DNA of 64,000 bases from Climacium dendroides (taxonomy: Eukaryota; Streptophyta; Bryopsida; Hypnales; Climaciaceae), in the NCBI GenBank assembly GCA_950106755.1, contig OX467087.1:24060047-24124046 (forward strand). The letters are read 5' to 3'. This document shows positions 1-11,887 of this stretch, piece by piece (position 1 is the stretch's first letter; each line of letters starts with the position of its first letter). A program made the translations under genes and the position numbers. Below the pieces are notes generated by a model that saw only the letters and a program-made list of their open reading frames with translations, made no database searches and was not told the DNA's origin.

Positions 1-195
1 TTAGCATCAAGTCTCCTCAAGTATATCCCACACCTCTGTTCTATGATAATCAATTAGCCATCTGACTTATCAAAAATTCAGTGTTTCATCAGTGTATGAA
101 ACATATTGATACTAAGTTCCATAAAATTTGGGATGCCGAAATTGAGGGCCATATTGCCATAACCTACTTCAATACTGAGGATCAACCTTGGGGGG
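1..195 (+). pseudogene. Ty1/copia retrotransposon RNase H remnant
   Basis: One frame, starting near base 17, reads as the C-terminal RNase H part of a copia polyprotein. It has the YDNQ-A motif (base 43 on), the KHID motif about 20 residues later (base 106 on), and a terminal stretch like the usual 'Y-T-E-Q-AD' region. A TGA interrupts the frame just after the DNQLAI-like motif, and no integrase, protease or LTR can be seen because the window begins here. The coding similarity stops at about base 195, where a different AT-rich repeat begins. It is therefore a dead fragment, probably truncated by the following repeat. The family call rests on motif spacing remembered from copia RNase H; no alignment was run. 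Confidence 0.75.
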
Positions 196-730
196 TGCGC
201 TTAGTTCTACTATAACAAACTATGTGCAAACAAGTGGTTTCTAATAAACTATAATTTTAACTTAAAATTTTGACCATTATTTAATAATGACTATAGATTT
301 TTATTGCCAAAATTTCCAACTCAAATAAAATATGAAATGATTTGTAGAAGAGGTTGAAAATGAGCCAAAATGGCTTGTTTTTCAACTCAAATATTTATAG
401 AGAGCACATTTAGATAACCATTGCATCAATATTCAATTCAAAATGAGCTTTCAATAGAGAGTTATTTTTAAAAAAATTTGTTCATTTTTTAGACAATTTG
501 TTTTATATGATATAGGGATGTGAAAGTTATTTTTCAGTTCTATAGTGTATCTTTTTACTTCAAAAATTTATAACTAATTAGTATAAACAAATAAAAATAT
601 CAATAATTCAAAACATGAACTTTCAAAATAGGAAAATTTGTTCATGTTTTTTTACTCAATTTTATTTAAAATTCAAAAAATATATAAGGGGTCTAAAGTT
701 TTATTCGCATGTGGTTTGTTCTTAATACTC
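191..730 (+). mobile_element. Non-autonomous AT-rich repeat, family F copy 1
   Basis: About 500 bp of this stretch can be aligned by eye along its length with 22670-23120. Shared blocks include a 'ttctaataaactataatt' start, a 'caactaaaatatttatagag'-like block and an 'aataattcaaaa' block near the end. No ORF is present. The termini differ from the second copy: here weak inverted ends of the type ACAAACnAnrTGCrAA can be seen near 215 and 705, not the CACTACAAAGG ends of the 22.6 kb copy. It lies directly against the copia remnant. Confidence 0.6.
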
Positions 731-2750
731 TAAGTGACCCCCTTGAAGGATCAACTTGCTGATATAATGACCCTCCCTTGTGATAGATTCGAATGCATTT
801 GTGGTTTGAATAGACCTCTTGCATCTAAAGCACTATGTTGAATGAGAGGTTGTGAGTGCTTATTTATCCACTCTTAGTAAATCAGCAAACACAATTAAGT
901 TCTTTTAGTTGGTTTTATCTTATAAGTGTTTTAACGTCGGTTCATTGTGCCTTCCAAGCAATGAATCTTTTCAAATTCTTAAGTAGGCTTTAAGTATGCA
1001 AAACCCCAATCAAAACAAGATCTAAACTATTGTTTGTCAAGTGATTGTAGATTCTAATGTGCCACTGTGGTTATTTTGCAAAAGATGGTTTGGACACAAC
1101 CTAAGTATGCCATCTTGTAGATGATTATTTCCCCTTTCCAAAAATATAAAATTCATCCTAATCGGACACTCTTAGCAAAAGATAGGAGTAGATGAAGTTT
1201 GACTGCTAATCGGTTCATCAAACTTCATCTGCGGTTTTATGCTAGTTCCCTAATTCAAAAGACTTTAAGATTTTTAAGATATACTTATAATATTTCTTGC
1301 TATCTAACTCTGAAGTTTGGTCTTAAGGCGACAATTCTATTGAAGTTTCATCCAATCCTAGCCTAGAACTTCATCCTTTAATATTTTGTTGGTTTTTTAG
1401 TTTTTTCTTGAGTTTAGAGTTCCTATGGGTTCTAATTATCTTCCTCTATGAGCTTGTGATTTTAAGTTATCATTCTAATCTAACCTCCAAGTTCTAGATT
1501 AGCCTTTCTTGTTCTTTTGGCCTCAGTTTAACTTCTGTCAATATACTATTTTTGGAAAGTTTGCATTTTTTTCTTGTATTTCCTAATTCTAAGATTCTAG
1601 ATTGGGTTCATACTTGCTAATTGGATTCTTATACTATAAGTTATGGATGGATGAAGTTTGATCGCTAATCAATTCTTCAAATTTCATCTACTAATATCTC
1701 CTAATCTACAACTTGAAATTAAGTTTTTCTTTTGGTTTTAAGTGCTAAATAATAACTTTCCTTCGACTCACTGAACTTGCTCCAAAGTTTTTGGTTCTAT
1801 CTAACTTTCATTCAATTTTGACTCTAAACTTCATCCACTTCTATCTTTCTTTTAAGTCAGATTTCTAAGTGTGAGATGTTTTTGGAAACCTCTACGCAAG
1901 ATCTACCATCTGATCTTACTCACTTTAAATAAAAACTTAATCTTTACGCTCTGAATTCTATGGGTAATTTGGCCATATGGTAATTTAATTTATTTTCGAT
2001 AATTCAAAAGTAAGGTAAGATTGCAATTTTTTACCTCAAAGTTGAGTTCATTGTTGAGGTAGTTGTACGCGTCTTGAAATGCTTCATCGTCCGCCATCTT
2101 CCAAACTTGATTGATATTTTTGCCCATAGCTTAAAGTTAGATAGAAATTACAAGCTTAAAGTTTTAAAGATACTACTCTATCTTTCTCTTCCTACTTTTC
2201 TTTTTCTCTTAAGAACTATTTAGACTCCATTATTATATTCTAAGGGTTGACTTAAAATATTTATATAATAATTGACCTTTAATAAGTGACGATTGACTCC
2301 TATCTTTTAAGGTCAATTATTATTCTATCCTTTCAATATTTAATAGGCCCAGATTGACTCTTTAAGATTTTCACCTAATCCTATTTTATTTTATTTTTTA
2401 TTTTTGCTAACTCTTGAAACCTCCTACAACCCCTTCACTTCTAAGTTGGTTTTCCAAATTGCTTCTATTTTCTAGCTTTAGTGAGCTCCAAGTGTTTATG
2501 CCTCCACTCTAGTTGCATTTTGCAATGAAGAGTTGTTCTATTAGGTATCTAATTTCTCCTTTTTTTCCTCCTATATTCTATCTATTTCTCTCAAAAGACA
2601 CCTTCCTATTTCTAAACTATATCCTACTTTTATCTATTTTATTTCTATGGTATTCTTCTCTCAAAAAGCAATTTCATGTTTTGTTTAAAGCCATAGCTTG
2701 TGTACAATTTGAATTCAGTCGATAACCCCCTTCTTGTTCAAGCTCCCTCC
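731..2750. other. AT-rich intergenic region without a recognisable gene
   Basis: No coding region with plausible codon use was found. Two short stem-forming segments of the same type occur at 1190-1230 and 1650-1688 (arms GATGAAGTTTGA, centre containing GCTAATC). The word AACTTCATC recurs at several other places up to about 1840. From 2500 on the sequence is pyrimidine-rich, and the 70-codon ORF there has no recognisable product. Confidence 0.5.
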
Positions 2751-2850
2751 CTAGTTCAGTTCGGACTCCCTCCCTTGGCTCAGTTCGGACCCCTTGCAGT
2801 TCGGCCTTCAGTTTGGGACTAGTTCAGTGGGAGCAAACCCTTGTCATGAC
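2735..2850. repeat. Short GTTCGGAC-type direct repeats
   Basis: The words CAGTTCGGAC and CTCCCTCCC alternate about three times in a GC-richer patch, followed by a 61-codon ORF (2859-3044) with no recognisable product. It looks like part of a larger repeat whose borders cannot be seen. Confidence 0.4.
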
Positions 2851-3079
2851 CTTGCCACGTGGCGCCTCCTGATTCGTTCAACCCCACAATTAGTCTGTTT
2901 GGCGGTGATGGTGTGGCGGCCCAGGATTGGGTGTATCCTAAAGGGAAAGTCGGTAGTAAGCAAGTAGTAGCTAAAAAAAAAACTATTTCTATTTATCCAT
3001 ATCCCTTCCTAATTTTCATTAGATACCCTTTCACTTGCTTTTAATTGCTTGAAAACTTATTATCTAAGTTTTAAGGTCT

Positions 3080-3222
3080 AGGTTCAAAGCTTCGCCGTTG
3101 GTTTTAAATACTCTAAAATTCTAGTAAGTCTAATTTTTTCCAAAGTCAAAGCTTCACCGTAATTTCTAAGTACTCTAAAATTTTAGCAATTCTAAATTTT
3201 TCCAAAGTCAAAGCTTCGCCGT
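3080..3222. repeat. Threefold direct repeat, period about 65 bp
   Basis: The word TCAAAGCTTCGCCGT (one copy with CACCGT) occurs three times at about 3084, 3146 and 3207. The first two are followed by a TACTCTAAAATT-type block, so the unit is about 65 bp and slightly diverged. No ORF crosses it. Confidence 0.7.
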
Positions 3223-3239
3223 CCTGAATGGTATAAGAA

Positions 3240-6140
3240 AATTACAAAAAAAAATATTCAATTCCCACTACATGTTAGCACACACCTCACATACACGTGT
3301 TAGTACAATTTCTAACCATAAATTGTTAGTACAAATATAAATTAGAACAAAACAAGACTTTTGACATACAATTTGTTAGTACAACCAATAAAACTCTAGA
3401 GACCCCACAAAGCCACATCACCAAGGTATGGAATGGGATTTTTCTTTAGGATTAGTACAAAAAACTTAACCTTAACAAACAACAACCAAAACCTAAGTAC
3501 AAATGATCAAAGCGAGCCAAGATTTGAAGGGACACTTCAAGTCCTTCAAAGCTTGAAAAACAACAACAAAGAGCCCCAAAAACAATATGTCTATACTTTG
3601 GAACCAAAATTTGGCCCAATAATCCAATTTAATAAACTAACATGTATGTGGTGCCAAAATGGTCACCAATTAGTAACAAAAGGGTTGGTTTGAGAGAGAA
3701 ATGAGAGCCCTTATATACTTTTCCAAGGGCCTCACTCCCCCCCCCCACACAATTTTCTACAAGGTAATCTTATTTCCTAAGTTTTTCATCCTAATTCTAA
3801 GTTTTTGACTTTCTACGTTGGTTTAACATGTTAACTTTTGGAGAAAGACTCCAAATCGCAAACGGATTGCGCCATTAGCTTCAAAAGACCATTTTTAGTT
3901 GGAAAAAATCCCTCATCCCTTTTTCCTATGTCAAAATTACAAAAATTCATAGTGCCAACTAAATGACCAAAAATGAATAAAAACCCAACTTTTGGAGATC
4001 AACTTTTCTATGAAAAATAACTAGCCTAGGATCTTTAGTAAGTGTAAGGGAGTAAGAAAAGATCCCTCTTTGACTTTAATTTGATGCTGTATGTTCCCGA
4101 TACACCAGTCAACTCCACGCTTAATCTTCATTTTTGCCAATTTTGGAGGACCTTGTCAATTTTAACTATGCCATGAAACTTGTTGAAGATCATTATTAAC
4201 ATAAAAAAGCTATATTAACTTTTATTGAGATTTTACTGTAGCTTGGATAGTTTTTAGGAATTTTCCATTATGGCTTTGAGCGGTTGATTGCTCAAAAAAA
4301 GATTCTTTGGAGATTAGAAAAAAACGAGAATTTTTATGGAACCTCTCATGGAGTTCCACAAGAGATGTGCAAGCTCATATTTTTACTTTGAAAATTTGAA
4401 GAAGAAGAAGAATCAAATCCCGCTATCTCCTTTAACTTCTAGTAACTAGAGAATTTTTCAAATGGAAGGGAATTTTGGTGAATTGATTGCTCCGTTGGAT
4501 TTTTGGCATGATTCCCACCTCAAGTCACCATACTTAGGTTGTAGATGCCCTTCTCTAATCCGTCTTGAGTTTTCTTCACCTGTAGGTTAATAATTGGAGT
4601 TTCTACTATTTCACTGATGGAATGGAGAAATTGAAACCTCTCTTTGGGAATTTAAACTAGGGTTCTCACATAGTTTTCTCAGACCAATTTAGTTAGGATT
4701 TATCACTAAAATGTAGGTTTAGACAAGTTGGATAATTTCTACTACACATGTTTACTTTGTACCATTTTTGAGTTTTTATCCTATCTACATACAAGATTTG
4801 GTCACAATTAAAGGAAAATGTCCCATTTAGGACCATTTATTATATTGATATGTGATATCTCCATTTTGGTTATTCATTCTTTTTTGGACTTTTGGTATAT
4901 AAAACTACATTCAAAACTAATAAAATCTGAAAAAATAATTCCTAAGTTATGAATGACTAAATGGGCACTCAGAGAGGTCTTACGAGTCGTTACAGTGTTG
5001 GGCAAGTGAGAGTATTGGATGATATCCAAGTATTGAATGACATTTGTTTTTTAGACAACATAACATCTAGTGTCTAAACTATGATTAGCCAACATAGCAA
5101 GTATTTTGAAATAGAAAGTACGAACCATCATAGCTTTTTGATTTCCCGCCTGACATAGGGGATTGATAACTCCTGAGTAGGGGCTTAGGTCTCTTTGTAC
5201 GCATATATTGCACTTGGTTGTAAGGAAGTTATTGAGCTAGTGGGCATCAAGTTGAGTAGCTAGTGTACTCTGTGTCAAGGATTGGCATAGAGGGAGTGTA
5301 TGATATGTTTATTGAGCATAATATATTTGTCTTGTTGCTACAGTACTTGTGTCGTGCAACTTATGTACTGTGTTTGAGTAACTTGTTGAATGTAGTGTGA
5401 GCTTGTTTGTGCATTTAAGTTCAATATTCTTCAAAAAGTTCATAGATGAACATTTTGAATTTCTCCTATACTTGCTCTATGAGAGCACCTCATGTGCAAC
5501 TCAAGCACAAGCTCAACTCCGTGGATCACATGGAATTACATGGATTGCTTTCCTTTTCATGAATCACTATAGAGCACTGGTAGTTCATTAGGTATTGCGT
5601 CCATCTACCTGCAACGTCAATTTGAGCATGGATAAGCGTTGTAGCTCCGAGAATGATTAATTCTCCACGTCCAGATTCGTCAGCCGAATTGTGGAGTCCA
5701 AATTTAACCAGCCAGGGCTAGAAATCAATCCAAAAAGTCAGGATCGATCGATCCGTCCAATTTCATAGAGCAACATGAGTAAGGAATTTCACAGCTTTCG
5801 TATGGAAGAGAGCCCACCATTCAACACTCGATCTGTGAAATTCGATAATAAGTTGCACTATGGAGTTGGGTATATGAACTTTTTGAATTCTTTGCGCTTG
5901 CTAATGCGGAGGAAGTGGTTTTGTGACACATAGAGTTACGTTGTGGATGTACTGGCACCACCAAGGCATTCTAACTCCGTGATTGAGAATGCACTTTTTT
6001 CTTAAATACTTTCTTGGAGCACATGGGAGGCCTTGAGTTTGCATTTGTATTCAAGTGCGCATTTGTAATTAACCTTGTATGGGAGCTGGATGAGAAGAAG
6101 TTGGCTTCTGGCTACCGACTGACAAATTGATTGATTTGAG
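3240..6140. other. Intergenic region, no gene recognised
   Basis: The stretch is AT-rich to about 5.0 kb, then of more mixed composition to 6.1 kb. ORFs of 60-90 codons occur but show no recognisable domain, and neighbouring frames are full of stops. The more balanced composition at 5.4-6.1 kb suggests old transposon or gene debris, which could not be identified. Confidence 0.4.
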
Positions 6141-6142
6141 AC

Positions 6143-6615
6143 TAGGGGTAGTCACGGCATGTTCACGGGGTGTGTGAACAATGAACAATGAACAATGGAA
6201 AGTGCTTTGAAGGGCCAATGAGAAGAGACGAATATTGAACAAGCCATGACCACCCTTTTGGTTCAAAATTATTGAGAATAATGGAGAATGGACAATGGTA
6301 TTACCCGAGGTAAGTGACGACCTTCCTGGAAGGAACTGCCGACCTTCCCGGAGGGAACTGGCCAGGGAATCAGCAACCTTTCTGGAGGTGCAAGGGTTAA
6401 AGTGTTAGTTCAAAAGTTAAATAGAGAGAACAAAGGAATAATCTTAGCGGAACCTTGATTGTTCACTCCCAACATCCACCTCTTGAGGTGGATGTTGGGA
6501 GTGAACAATCAAGGTTCCGCTAAGAATATTCCATACAAGGGACGCCAACCCTCGGCCGCCACTACACCAATGTTCATTGTTCACCATCCCCAAGAACATG
6601 CCGTGACTACCCCTA
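6143..6615. mobile_element. Foldback element with a perfect central palindrome
   Basis: The outer inverted ends are TAGGGGTAGTCACGGCATGT at 6143 and its complement ending at 6615. Inside them, TGAACAATGAACA-type blocks lie near 6175 and, inverted, near 6570. At the centre, 6443-6482 and 6485-6524 are 40-bp perfect inverted arms around a TT loop. Direct repeats of GACCTTCC-GGA-GGAACTG lie at about 6320-6360. No ORF spans it and no clear target-site duplication was found. The inverted-repeat architecture is seen directly; mobility is inferred. Confidence 0.7.
6443..6524. repeat. 82-bp perfect hairpin (40-bp arms, 2-nt loop)
   Basis: The left arm begins CTTAGCGGAACCTTGATTG and the right arm is its exact reverse complement, base for base over 40 positions. 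Such palindromes are unstable in cloning and replication, so the arms are either young or kept identical by repair. Confidence 0.95.
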
Positions 6616-6619
6616 CTTT

Positions 6620-8200
6620 CTGCATCGGTTTGCATTGCATTCCTCTCTGTCATTCTGTCCTAAATGTAGCCTTCTTCAAAGGAGAAGCAATGTTGCTTAC
6701 ACATGTTCTTCTTTAACATTGAAATGCCTTGATTCTTCTTCAAATTTTGGCACATTTTTGCTTACGTCTTTGAACAAAATATCATTTACCACAATTTCAT
6801 AAAATTAGGCACTAAGGAAGGCTTTCTTTTCAACATTCAAGTGTTACATTGAATGAATGAGAAGCTGGTTGGACGAACCAGTGCCTGCAAACGCTCAATC
6901 GTCCAGAATATGGACGTCGGAGCGCTTAAGAGTTAAAGGATTTTATAAAACGCTTCTCTTCTCGCACTGGGAAGAAAGGAGTCGCTTCTTAGCAGCGACA
7001 AGTGCAAGGGAGTTTTGAATTCTGTAACCAGGCTCACCACCTTTGCCACATGAGTCATTGCTTTTGGCTCCTCCCCCACTGGCTACTTTTGACATTTGTC
7101 ACTTAAATACAGAAGCGGTACCATTTTTTCAATGCTTTCGAAACATTTAATTAAAACCTCCTCCATCAAATTATTTGGGTGCAACCAAGCAGTTCGTGCA
7201 GTTCCCTACAGCAGCTCAATGAACAGACTTGTCTTGGAAACAGGTGACATTGGTCTTAACAAATGTAAGTTAGTCTTTCATTGGATGCTGCATCAAACTT
7301 GTAAAAAACATCTTTGAATTTGCTGAAAAGAAGGGATCTATCTTACGTTACTCTATCCATGGTATTACGTCTCCTTTTGGTGCTTAGAATTTCGGTACAA
7401 GATTTTTTTTTATTCATAAAAATGACCTTCTCATATATAGCCTTGTTCAAACTTGGAAGCGGAGAAGATAATAACCATTCTTGTTGGCCAAGGATAGTAT
7501 TTCGTCCAATAGAGCATTCACACTGGCCAGACAATCATTTAGAATTAAGGCCATGTCATCATCCACTCCCACCAAAACATATTTGCGGTGGATTATATTG
7601 GGAGGTGATACCAAACTTGTCCAATGAACAAAAGGTTTTGTTTTCATTTGATATTTGGTAATTATAAAATAATGACATGTAGGTGCTAAAGTATAATTCC
7701 ACTAAACACCCAATTCCTAGTGTTCATCAGACATACAAAATCAATCAATGATGACGTGGCAATTTCTCTCTATGGACAAAGCATTTTGTCTACTACAATC
7801 TATGGTTGAGGTCTTCAAGACCACTCTATCCATCAAGCAACAAATGAAGAAGTAAAAAGGGCAGACAAGATGTATATTTGTAGAAAGGAGGGACAAGAAA
7901 TTATGATCAAGGTTACATCTGATGTTCTTAACCATTGATTGATGGAACGCAGTTTGGAGACTCACAATGACATGTGAAGGTTATGAATTGCCATTATGAA
8001 CGAAACAGCGGAAAGCTTGATTGTAAAAATTCCATGCAGTGACCTCACTAGTAAAAGAAGCCAAATCTGCCACTTGGTTTTTAAATCTAAAAACTCTCTA
8101 ATCTCTAGTTACAACCTTTGAGTGCTTGACTTGTAGAAAAAAACGCTGACAAGAGCGGAGAATATTGACCTCGAGTGCAATTTCACGAATCGTTTGCAGC
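6620..8200. other. Intergenic region, no gene recognised
   Basis: Short ORFs on both strands overlap around 7.1-7.7 kb (up to 115 codons on the plus strand at 7314-7661). No domain, splice structure or codon bias supports any of them. Composition is mixed and may represent degraded transposon coding sequence. Confidence 0.35.
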
Positions 8201-8205
8201 AACTA

Positions 8206-8343
8206 AGGTAGAAATACCATAAATGGTTAGTGATTCTTAAATGGTTATGATGTACATATACTTATCATTTCAGGACATAAATGTAGCTCTAAAGTACATT
8301 GTAACCATTTTAGAACCACTAACTGTTTATGGTATTCCTACCT
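8206..8343. mobile_element. 138-bp MITE with TA flanks
   Basis: The ends are AGGTAGAAATACCATAAA and, on the other strand, AGGTAGGAATACCATAAA. Inverted similarity continues for about 60 bp with scattered mismatches, so most of the element is two arms. It is flanked by TA on both sides (8204-8205 and 8344-8345), as expected for Tc1/mariner-type MITEs. There is no coding capacity. Confidence 0.8.
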
Positions 8344-8694
8344 TATCATTCTGAGGTACAATTTCTGAAGAAATTGCCCAAGAAAAGGGGCTTGGAACTC
8401 TCCCGGAGAGAACACATAGGGAGGAAAGCCCTGGGAGAAACGCTTGGAATTGAGATGTTGAGCCTATGAATAGGATCTCGTAAAACACATCGATCCTTCA
8501 GCAAGGCTGAAATCTCTACAGTAGACGCAAGTACAGAAGTACACTACTTTGACCGAAGTAGTCATCACACTTGCAATTAATTGATGCATTTTAAAAGTTC
8601 TCTTGCACATTTTAGTAATAAGCAATATGCTGGAAATTTCCTGGTTGAACCAACCCATTCCCAAGCCCCAAGGATGGAAGAGATTTTCAACCAA

Positions 8695-8885
8695 AGGTGC
8701 AGGCCACAAAGTGGAGACTAACAGGGTGAAAATGCAGGAATTTTATCCCAGGGAAAGATGTAGAATTTTTTTAAAATTTTGACGCATGAAAAAATTTGCA
8801 TTTTTTGAGTTCATATTTGCAATTAGAGACCCCAAATTAGCTGGATGAGGTCTTGAACGTATCCTAGATACGGCACAAAATTTGG
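8695..8885 (-). mobile_element. Diverged copy of the Mutator-type MITE family G
   Basis: The core (GTTCATATTTGCAATTAGAG followed by ACCCCAAATTAG) matches the reverse complement of 50290-50360 and the plus strand of 63300-63345. A GAAAATGCAGGAATTTTA-like block also matches the right part of the 50.2 kb copy. Both ends are too diverged to place a target-site duplication. Confidence 0.6.
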
Positions 8886-8899
8886 AATCCTCGTTCTAA

Positions 8900-11280
8900 A
8901 ATATCAAGAAATTTGGAATCCTCGTGATTTCTATCTTTCTTCATGGCAAAAAATTTACATTGCTTCATACTACTTTAGAACATGTGTGGAATCACTTAAG
9001 TAGTTGACTATAGGTGGTTTTGCCATACTTAGAATGGAAATGTTCAAATGAGTGACTTGAGTGAGTGTAGGTCAACATTCAATGTTTGGAAAATTGGACT
9101 ATGTTGAGCAGTGGATTTTTTTTAATAAAATTCTATTCAAAATTGATAGAAAATTTTCCAAAAGAATATTAGGTGATATATTCTTCCATTTTGAATGGAT
9201 GAAATCTCTAATTTGCTACATATTCTAATGACAATATCCCTATATTATTGATGAATGCACTCTTTTGAATGAATAATTTAAGTTTCATTAACATTTTTCA
9301 TATTTCATCCATTTATGTAGATGTGAAAAAATGTAGTGATGTAGCAAAGAATACTTTTTGCATTGTCCTAAATAAATGAACAAAAAATCCCTAATAGTGA
9401 AAAAAAACATGTCATAATAGGTATAATTACTCAAATTTGAGTGTATTACCTAAAGTTAAGTGCATGTTCATAGTAGTAATTTGTTCTTACAACTCACTTA
9501 ATCCGTGTAGGACCAATGGTGTTTTTCAAGAGAAATTGTTAGAAACTACAATTTTTTAGTGCATTGCCTAAAATTAAAAATAAAAACTATTTTTTATTGT
9601 AACTATATAAAAGTGTAGTAGAGTATTATGACAATTAGTAGAAAATTTTTAGACCATTTGATAGCGTGGATTGAGAGATTACTAGTAATGTTTGAAGTGA
9701 GAAAAAAACTTTTATTCATTCTTGTGAAATAGGGGTAGCAACTTTGAGCCCTCTTAGAAAATGTGGAATTATTTTTGGGAGCCTTGTCTACATAGATTGC
9801 AAGATAATAGGGCTTGAAGTTAAAAGAAAATGTTTTTTCTTACAACCATTCTAATATAGCTAATAAAGTTTGACTCCTTTTAGAATGTGATTTGAAAACT
9901 AATTTTTTTTTATTTTGAACAATTGTATGCTATATTTTACTAGTTACACAAATACCAAATTTCAAAAGTTGATGAGGATTTTAGAAAAAAGATGCAAATT
10001 ATCCAAGTTGCCAAATTCTTTTGGGCAACATAACTTAATTGAAATATAGGATACCTCAAATTTCATTGGTGATTACAAAAAATGTCTAGAAATAAATCCA
10101 ATTTTTCTAAAAATAATTATTTTATGTTTGATCTTCGCCCCAAACATGCTTTGCAATGATTGTAAAGTCAAATTGTCACTAGCATGCTCAATTTAGTCTT
10201 TATATAATTAGCTCTTAAAAGACAATTCATATTTTTGTTTGGTCAAACTATGTTATTTTTCTATATTAAAATATATACTTTTAAAATTTTGATATTTTAC
10301 TCATATAGAAATATATATCTATTTTTTTTCATAATTAAAAATAATAAAAGGAATTTTATATGAACTTAAAAATTACTAATTTCCTCATAAAAATCATAGA
10401 AATTATAAAAATGCTTTGAATAGTCTGAATTTTTTTAACAAATAATCATATCGTAATCGGTGTATTCTATGAGCATGGCCTTATTCGTTAAAATGAGACA
10501 ATCTGCACATTTTGAGACTACAACCCTAAAACAGTTATAGTGATTTATCCTCAAGTCAAGGATAAGATGAACGTGCAACCTTTGAGAAATAAAATGTTTT
10601 TATATATATTAATACATTGAAATCTCAACTTACCAAATAGTCTTAAAATTGAACAGTTATTATGATTTATCTTCGAGTCGAGGATAAAAATGAGACTACC
10701 AAAAGTCTCAATATAACAAATATGGCCTTGAGCTAACAACAAAAAAAATTCAATAGAAAAAGTTCAAATGTGGTATATTCTAAGCTTGCAAGATGCTACT
10801 TTCAATTTTAAAAGGAAAAAAATTGATTATTATATCTACATTTATTTAATCAAGCTTACAAACATTAAAAATCAAAAACCATATGAAAATTCATGTTTGA
10901 CTTCCAAAATGTCCCTCAATTTTCTAATGCCCTTAAAGGACTAGTAGGCAATGTTTTGTTATTCTTCGTAAGCAAAAAAAACACATTTTCTTTGGCTTCA
11001 TATTTTTTGAGCCAATTCGATAAGGTCATGTGTGGACTATTTTTAGTGCAATTTGGTTCATTATTTGGCTAGTTTTTATAATTTTCTTCATTAATTTTAG
11101 TCATAAATAACTCCTATTTTTCTTTGGAACCATTATACTTTTATCCTTCAGGGCTGTGGAGGTTGGTGTCCTTTTTGGAAGTGAAATCACCCTTCTAAAA
11201 GCTCATCTATAGTGTATAAAATCAAATAAATTGGACCTATTCCTAATTAGGAAGCATGCTTCATTCAGACCTTGCTAATA
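8900..11280. other. AT-rich intergenic region with dispersed repeats
   Basis: There is no credible gene. 9560-9780 resembles 15040-15260 (family H: a GTAGAAAATTTTTAG block followed by CCATTTGAT and TTGTGAAA blocks). A direct repeat AGTTAT-(A/T)TGATTTATC occurs near 10530 and 10655. The word AAAAGTCTCAATATAACAAA at about 10698 recurs near 48871. Confidence 0.45.
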
Positions 11281-11282
11281 GG

Positions 11283-11538
11283 TACACTAAATAGTGAAAT
11301 TAGGTTGCTCCACACTAAATTCTCGACATTCCACACTATATAAATATGTATAGTTAGTGTAGATGGATGCAGTAATGTAGGAACCATGTGTGTTGCATGG
11401 GTTGGTGCACTGGTTCATGACTCGGGTTTAGAGAATTGCTTGTGCCTCCATCTGAACGTCGAGTGGTGAGTCATAAGGTAACTTTCCTGAGTAAGGCAAC
11501 CTAATTGTTCAGGCAACCTAATTTCACTATTTAGTGTA
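11283..11538 (+). mobile_element. 256-bp MITE (TACACTAAATAGTG ends) upstream of CAD copy 1
   Basis: The inverted ends share 26 positions beginning TACACTAAATAGTGAAATTA and ending GTTGC. The interior, including a GGAACCATGTGTGTTGCATG block, matches the element at 51552-51731 in the opposite orientation. If the element proper starts at CACTA, TA flanks both ends (TA CACTA ... TAGTG TA). It ends 240 bp upstream of the CAD copy 1 TATA box, so it could affect expression; that is inference. Confidence 0.85.
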
Positions 11539-11777
11539 GACCATAACCTTCAAATTATTTCCAAAATTCAAATTCAAACAATCAAAATGCACAAGTTTGA
11601 CTAAAGCCGGACATGAATTAGTGTAGCTTGTAGACCAAGCCCCAGTCACCTTTCTGATTTTCCAGGCACTCAAAGCAATTTCGTTCGAAACTTTCCGTTG
11701 TCGCGCACACATAGCAACGCCTCGCAAAGCAACATGCAGCCACCTCCACGTTTCCTCCCCTTCGTCACCAGTCCCTC

Positions 11778-11784
11778 TATAAAG
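11778..11784 (+). promoter_or_regulatory. TATA box of CAD copy 1
   Basis: TATAAAG lies 110 bp upstream of the ATG at 11888 in a pyrimidine-rich context. It is conserved at exactly the same distance in CAD copy 2. Transcription would start about 30 bp downstream, giving a leader of roughly 75 bp. Confidence 0.7.
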
Positions 11785-11887
11785 CTCTCAAGCATTCAGG
11801 ACCACTACACTCCAAACTTCTAAGCTTCTTACATTACAGTACATTACAACAGCTTCCCTGATTTCTACATCTTGGCAAAGACGAAAA

